From contig JAOVFP010000013.1 in the NCBI GenBank assembly GCA_025738555.1, positions 434,001-498,000 on the forward strand: a DNA stretch of 64,000 nucleotides, written 5' to 3'. Below the pieces are notes generated by a model that saw nothing but the letters and a program-made list of their open reading frames with translations, made no database searches and was not told the DNA's origin. The position numbers were made by a program, and so were the translations under genes. The DNA is from Cyathus striatus. Lineage: Eukaryota > Basidiomycota > Agaricomycetes > Agaricales > Nidulariaceae. Position 1 is the stretch's first letter. Every line of letters begins with the position of its first letter. Shown here piece by piece: positions 58,560 through 64,000 of the stretch.

Positions 58560-58753
58560 AATTCCCCGACGACACAAGCCGATAGTGCAGCAGCAAGGTC
58601 ATCGTGTTCCGACTCCGAAATGCAAGCAGAGCTCTGGAAGCTGGGGAGGAAAAAAATTAGATAACCAGGTATGAGGGCATCGCCCTCATAATAGTGGTTA
58701 AACCATTAAGAACAGATACTACACTTGATCTAAGCCAATAGGCCAGAGTGGTA
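58560..58753 (-). ncRNA. U2 spliceosomal snRNA
   Basis: The minus strand reads GGCCTATTGGCTTAGATCAA followed by GTGTAGTATCTGTTC, the most conserved part of U2. GTAGTA pairs with the intron branch site, and the 5' part pairs with U6. Next come a stem-loop (ATGGTTTAACCACT), a perfect hairpin ATGAGGGCGATGCCCTCAT and a Sm-like site AATTTTTTT, then 3' stem-loops. Length of about 190 nt is as expected. The 3' end is approximate. False reading frames cross it. Confidence 0.92.
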
Positions 58754-58780
58754 AAGAATCAAGGTGGTAGGCGAGCGATT

Positions 58781-58786
58781 TTTATA
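58781..58786 (-). promoter_or_regulatory. TATA box of the U2 gene
   Basis: TATAAA on the minus strand lies about 30 bp upstream of the estimated U2 5' end, the right place for a Pol II start. Confidence 0.6.
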
Positions 58787-58799
58787 CGTAGATTTGATG

Positions 58800-59175
58800 C
58801 GCTCGGGCCATTTGTTTTTTGTATATGCAAATTGACGAATGATGACTCGTTTGTTGAAACTCTCTTGTGAGTTAAATATTATTGAGACATTTGAATTATG
58901 TTTATGTTCGCGATTTATTGCTACGATTATTGAGGTGCGAAACGATTCCATATCACAGCACTCACCCGAGGCGACGCGTCGCGGAAGTATTCCCGGTTCC
59001 GGTCCGAACTCCGTACCAGAGGCACGTGCAACAAGAACGTTCGTCCCCACATTTCTTGTCCATTCTTTTCTTCAACTTTTCTGTCTCTTTCCCCTCTTCA
59101 TTCATCACTTCCTCGCACTTACCAAGTCTGATTCTCCGACCTTCGACTCAAGCAGAACAAGCTTTGAACAATGAA
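58800..59175. other. Intergenic, no gene seen
   Basis: Region upstream of U2. Two overlapping + frames (58839-59190) have no domains. Confidence 0.45.
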
Positions 59176-59179
59176 CAAG

Positions 59180-60065
59180 CGCAGGGGTAGATGCTGCGTT
59201 GTGTTGGATGGGGAGGTTGTGTAAGAGAGAGAGTATTTTACCAAGCTTAAGGTGCGTTTGTTTCGCTATTTGAGCGTAGTCTATTATTTCATTTGTTCTT
59301 GTATTTTAGTATCTACGCATGTCTTTCATCTGTAGTATCGAGCTCTTGACCTCTTGTGCGCTCCCATCCGTTTGAGGAAGTCTTGGTTGGGGGTCATTAG
59401 TCAACTAATCACTGGTGGACGGCCTTTTGGACTTTGGTTGGGGTACCGGGCTATGCTCGTGTTCTGCGCATGCTGGTTCTACTCCGTTTTGGACGTTGAT
59501 CGTACTGCTGATTCTGCTGGGACTATGATTAGGTTGACGCGTCATTTGCAAGCCAGTTCGGGCATGGGATTCGGGTTGGGACTATGCCCTGTGTCGTGTA
59601 ATATAGGCCCTTCAAATCATGGCTGTATACGTGTTGCTGAGAGTCTTATTGTCTTTCGACCCAATCGATTGAATTGGGTTTGCGATTGTGATCGTGGCTG
59701 AATGGGGTGTTGCGTTGCACTTGTACGTGTCGCCGATCGTTTGTGGTCTAACTGTGGAGTATGCGCTGCGGTATACACTTGGCGCATGCTTGAGGCCTCC
59801 TTTCTACCCCATCGTCTTCTGTTCTGTCCCAAGCACGCACCAGCGGGCCTCCTCCTTGCCTGTAGGTAAGTAATCTGTGTTCGAGTCGTAATCGAGCTCT
59901 CATGATCTCCATTTCTCTTCCTTCCTCCTCTCTTCCACGTCACCACTGATGCCCCCCCCCAACAACAGGTAGTCAAAAACAAACAATCAGATGAATCATA
60001 GGGTGATGCCCCATGCACCGGTGCTGAGGGAGCAGGGTGTCAGTGTGTGAGGATGATGGCCGTAT
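59180..60065 (+). pseudogene. CSN3 3'-end copy B (exon 5 piece, intron, exon 6)
   Basis: Around 59187-59245 gttggatggggaggttgtg matches CSN3 exon 5 (ctggatggggaggttgggtg). A gtgcgt donor and a diverged intron-5 stretch follow. At 59968 caacag is followed by gtagtcaaaaacaaacaatc, the exon-6 start, here with a tag stop after gaatcat. The order exon 5 - intron - exon 6 is kept, but coding is lost. Confidence 0.8.
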
Positions 60066-60119
60066 AACCTCTTCTTCGCGTCGGGATAATCAATACCTAA
60101 ATATAAATGGCTGCGCTCT

Positions 60120-61090
60120 GTATTCAGCTACGAGATTCAGGCTGGAGTGTACGATGCTAGGTCCCGTTGAAGTTGTGTTGGCCTTCGCCCTCTGCGCATC
60201 GTGTACATGGTTGGGCGAGGTTGGATTGGGAATGTGCGAGCTTGGGAGTGTGGAGGGCTGCATAGGCTTTGCTTGTTCCTCCTGTTGGAGTTGTTCTGGC
60301 TCTCAACCTCCCGTTTACATCTGTCTACACCTTCCTCTCCTTTCTCTCCCTCCTTTGCGCGTACAGTTGGGTTAAGCTGGGTTGGGAGTGCAGCTGTGGA
60401 TGTGGATGTGGGTGAATGGGCTCCCGCGTTGAATGTGCTTTTGTGCGCCAGTTAGGGCTTGGGGCTCCGAAGGGCTGTATACGCTACCAGTTCACGTTGG
60501 AGTTGTACTGGTGCTGCCAGACTCTCAACCACCCTCCTTCCTCTTCTTCGTCCTTCGTGCGTTTGTGTGCACGGTTGCAGGGGTCGTGCTACGCTTTTGG
60601 TGTTCGTTGAGCTGGGTTGAGATTGTAGCTGCGGTTGTCTATGCTGGTCGTTGCTCGTTCCCGTTGTGTTGGCCTTCGACTCTGTCCCCCTTCCTCATCC
60701 TCCGCGCGCCGTTCGTGCACGATTGTGCTTTTGTTTCGACTGCTGCGGCTGGTCGAACTCCTTCATCGTACCCATTTTCCTCCGTAATCCTGACAATGTG
60801 GATGTATCGTATGCGCTGCGGTTTGTTTTCCTCTTCTTCGTCTCTCCCCACTACTCTTCAACCTAACTAACCCCTCCCAAAACAACAGGTAATCAACTAC
60901 CAACAGCCAGATGGCACATGGGGTGGTGCGTCAGGTGGCACTGGCGTCGGTGGGTAGGGCAATTTGGTGGACGATGGTGATGTAGGGCCTTCTTGGGAGG
61001 AATTTGGTGGTTTTGTGAGTTTTATTTGCGGAGGGAGAGGGAGGAAATGGGGAGGGTGGTAGTTTACATCCATGCAATACGCAACTGTTA
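60120..61090 (+). pseudogene. CSN3 3'-end copy C (intron, exon 6, flank)
   Basis: Intron-5-like units (gtcccgttgaagttgtgttgg, cttcctctcctttctctccctc, gcgcgtacagttgggtt) lead to aacaacag and then gtaatcaactaccaacagcc, an exon-6 copy (60889-61015) ending in tgggaggaatttggtggtttt as in CSN3. A tag stop lies inside. The 3' flank (gagggagagggaggaaatgg) also matches CSN3. Confidence 0.8.
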
Positions 61091-62187
61091 CAGTGTAATC
61101 CTTTTTTTTCGTTGTGTGCTTTAAAAATTCATCGTTTAGAGTGGTTGGAAGTGTGTTGGAGTGGTATTATTTGGGTATGATTTTGACTCCGGAGGGGAGT
61201 GCGCGTTAATATTTGTTGGGAGGTGCGGGATGGCAGTACGGGGCCGGTACCAACACAATTTCTTCGAATTCATTATTAGATCCTCCTCCCTCTAATTATG
61301 AACGTAAGTAATGTGCTAATCTCATTGAACCTGCATTAGAAAAGCAGACGTATTTTCAGTTGTTGGTCACGCTCGCCATACAAGACTTGCGAGTCCATAC
61401 AATGTTCTTACAATAGTTGCTGATGATTTCAATTCTGCATTATTAAGCAGTGTAAGTATTATGTCCTTGTAATACAATGTGCACACAATTCAAACAATTA
61501 TCGTTTTACCATCTTTCATTCATCACGTCGTGCGTTACCGCGTGACGTTTTTTGTTTATCCGCACTTGATTTGCCAAATACTGCACCCTTTCGACCAACT
61601 GTTCAGTAACGCGTCACATAATGCCATGAACATGAACAGATTCCCACTACCTTTTAAGGTAGTTGGGTTATAGGGTGGTTTCGATTTCCCTATAAGGAAA
61701 TTTCAGAAATCGGGGTCGGGATCTCACTTTCAGACAATTTGATTGGCTGACACCCTAAAACCCTTTGCCCTATGATGCTGTGACCAGTGTGACATGCCCA
61801 TTTGTATTACACATTTGAGTTACCTTGTCTGTGTGACACACTGATTACTATTTCTATTTAAAAGTTTTGAATTGCTCCAGTGACTATTTAATAACTTCTC
61901 TTTCTTTCATACTCTTTCATATTATCTTCCTGTATCGTTCTTCATCACTACCCCCACCCCTACATATTCATTGGCTATTCACTACTCCTTATGAGGATCT
62001 GAGTATTCCATCTGTTATGTACAAATCTTTTTTTGCCACTTGATTTTTCTGATGTTATTTCTTTGCAGGGCTTCAAGTGTTCTAGGTTCAGAAGAATTCA
62101 TAGCATCCCACACTCGGAATCACTCTTTGGGCCCTCTTTCAAGTACTGACCAATTACAAGTAAGTTACTGTATTCTAATTCCATGCT
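61091..62187. other. CSN3-like 3' flank, then unrecognised sequence
   Basis: Up to about 61640 the order of short motifs follows the CSN3 downstream region (gagtggttg, gagtgcgcgtta, cgaccaactgttcagtaa). After that I see no gene or repeat I can name. Confidence 0.55.
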
Positions 62188-62189
62188 TT

Positions 62190-62900
62190 GTTTAATGTTA
62201 TTAATCTTTTTTCTTCTCTTGATCCAGCTCCTCTTTGTTTTATAGCTCTGCTGCTCCCAGCTTTGTTTTCCAGACCCAGCTCCAAGTCTCAGCTTCGTTT
62301 TATGGTCCCCATCTTCATTCTATTGCTCCAAGCTTCATTCTCTAGCTCCCAACATTGTTCTCCAGCCCCCAGCATTGTTCTCTGGTCCCCATATTCATTC
62401 TATAGCTCCCAGCATTGTTCCCCAGCCTCTATCTTTGTTCCCCGGCCTCTATCTTTGTTCCAAAGCCTCCATTGTTGTTCCCTAGCTTCCAGCTGTGTTT
62501 CTCAGCCTTCAACTTCGTTCCACAGCCCCAAACTTCGTTCTACAGCCTCCAACTACATTCTCCACCCTCTAGCCTTGTTCTCAAGCCTCCAGCTTTGTTC
62601 CCCAGTCTCCAGCTTCGTTCCATAGCCTCCAGTTTTACTCAGGAGTTATCAGCTTTGTTTTGTTACCCAGTCCCCACCATTCGTTCCCCCAGCTTTGTTC
62701 TCCATCTACAGTCCTTCATTCTATAGTGCTCAGATTCGTTCTACAGCTTCTGCTTCATTCTCCAGCTTGCAGCTTCATTCTACAACCTCCTGATTCACTC
62801 TTCAGCCCTAGCCTTCATTCTCTAGTATCCAGCATTATTATCCAGCTCTAAATATCATTCCAAAAACCCCAGACTCATCTATAGTCCCATCCTTCATTCT
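62190..62900 (+). repeat. Degenerate minisatellite of about 21-bp units
   Basis: Units such as cctccagctttgttccccag and agcttcgttctacagcctcc repeat about 30 times with drift. Being near a multiple of 3, it gives Ser/Pro/Leu-rich false frames (62188-62625, 62415-62726). Confidence 0.85.
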
Positions 62901-63476
62901 AGAGCTCTCAGCTTTATTATCTCTCCACTGTAATTACCTCCAGTCAGTTCTTGAGCTCATGAAGTACTTTTCTTTGTACTTCAATATTTATTATAGCTAT
63001 ATAATACTCAACACATCATTTATTCAAATAAACTTACACAATAGGTACATTAATACAGAAAACCCTGCAGGTTATGGGGGTTACCTGTGCTATTCCATAA
63101 ATGGGAGATCTGTGCAGAAGTTGTGTTTCAGTTTTTTCTTCTCCCTCTCATTTGAAACTATATTTTTTAGAAAAGTGGTGCAGTCAATGTTGTCTATTCA
63201 CAATCTTTTATCTATTGCTGGCTATCTATTTAATCTTCCTCTTCCTCATAATATAAGAAAACCTCAGCTAATTCACTGTTGGTCCCTCTTCAAAAATCAG
63301 TACATGTGCAATCTGAAGCGAACTAAGGGGAAGACATGCATGCTCCAAGAACTTTGATACCAGTCTGACAGTGAAGTAGAGCATGTCATTCTGATGCTTC
63401 AACTTTTCTATACTTTATACCATGTTACCTACAAGTCAACCTGAAGTCCAAAGTCACTCTATTTTTACTAGCTCTC
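62901..63476. other. No supported gene
   Basis: A 132-codon + frame (62959-63357) rich in Tyr, Phe and Ser comes from AT-rich sequence and has no recognisable domain. It is not called. Confidence 0.45.
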
Positions 63477-63820
63477 AAAACACATTATGAAGTTTGTAGA
63501 TTTGTTTGGATCTACTGCTAAGCTAAAACAGTTATAAATACATGTTGGTAGAATATATAATTTTGTATTCAAAGTAAATTTGGGACCAGACAGTTTAAGA
63601 ATAAAGAGTTATAGTATAGGTAAAACATAGTGAGTTGAAAGAAATGTGATGTAAACAAGTGCAAATATGAAGTAATGCTGATGTGCTCAAGCACATTATG
63701 GAGTCTGTAGATTTGTTCAGATCCATTGCCAAGATAAAGCACACACAAATAGTTTGTGGCAGAATGTATACCTTTGTCCTCAAAGTAAATTTAAGACTAG
63801 AATGTTTGAGAATAAGACAT
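63477..63820 (+). repeat. Tandem duplication, about 210-bp period
   Basis: 63480-63612 and 63690-63822 share acattatg(a/g)ag, tgtagatttgtt, ggatct/agatcc, caaagtaaatttg and agaataa in the same order with many changes. Non-coding. The last 180 bp of the window show nothing. Confidence 0.7.
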
Positions 63821-64000
63821 AGTTTACACAATAAGCAAGAATAAACAGAATAAAGTAATGATATTTTTTTGGTTATTCAAGAAAAACATTTAAAGTAAGA
63901 AATAGTCTGCAATCATCAATGTTGGTCCCACTGATTTCCCTTTCACTCATTACTACTCCTATTAAATTCACCTCTTTACATAGACACTTTACAGTGATCT

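Noticed and set aside
62188..62726. Frames of 103-145 codons with SFVPxP repeats
   Set aside because: Drifting 21-bp minisatellite; frames overlap and have no supporting signals.

Overview
The window looks like nuclear DNA of a filamentous fungus, most likely an Agaricomycete (Basidiomycota); I cannot name the species. The reasons are: multi-exon genes with introns of about 45-80 nt and GT...AG ends, a seven-exon membrane protein of the DUF6533 type, a NACHT-WD40 (NWD) protein, an F-box gene, intron-containing tRNA-Pro(AGG) genes, a U2 snRNA gene, and a Ty3 chromovirus. Host genes are few. Most of the window is transposable elements and repeats, many of which show CpG decay (CG to TG or CA).

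Layout. 1-2.5 kb: a fold-back element with arms of about 600 bp around a 525-bp core that holds a gene-like fragment. 2.5-12.1 kb: a 9.6-kb element with inverted arms of about 2 kb, themselves built from tandem repeats. Nested in it are a small MITE and an intact PIF/Harbinger transposon with a DDE transposase and a Myb/SANT-like partner. 12-17.6 kb: palindromic and minisatellite repeats, a MYND-finger pseudogene and a tRNA-derived SINE. 17.6-24.5 kb: a complete but stop-riddled chromovirus with 482-bp LTRs, 5-bp target duplications and an extra zinc-knuckle reading frame after pol. 24.5-28.5 kb: repeats, including an inverted pair.

28.6-39.4 kb is the main host-gene island: a small doubtful gene, an F-box/LRR-like gene, a DUF6533-type gene, a row of tRNA-Pro copies at different stages of decay, and COP9 signalosome subunit 3 (CSN3). 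CSN3 carries an unusually long fifth intron made of repeats. 39.4-48.2 kb is mostly repeat and pseudogene, with a second fold-back element (43.6-45.6 kb) that holds two nested MITEs. 48.3-50.9 kb: a NACHT-WD40 gene. 52.8-53.0 kb: a ZZ-like zinc-finger fragment.

54.2-61.1 kb: three partial copies of the CSN3 3' end (exon 4/5 pieces, the repeat intron and the last exon). One is mixed with a broken serine carboxypeptidase S10 gene. Between the copies lie a small unknown gene and a U2 snRNA gene. 61-64 kb: minisatellite and other repeats.

The most unusual structures are the two related fold-back elements with layered repeats, the dispersal of the CSN3 intron-5/exon-6 module, and the extra zinc-knuckle frame in the chromovirus. 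All exon joins were worked out by hand from splice sites and reading frame; none has transcript support.
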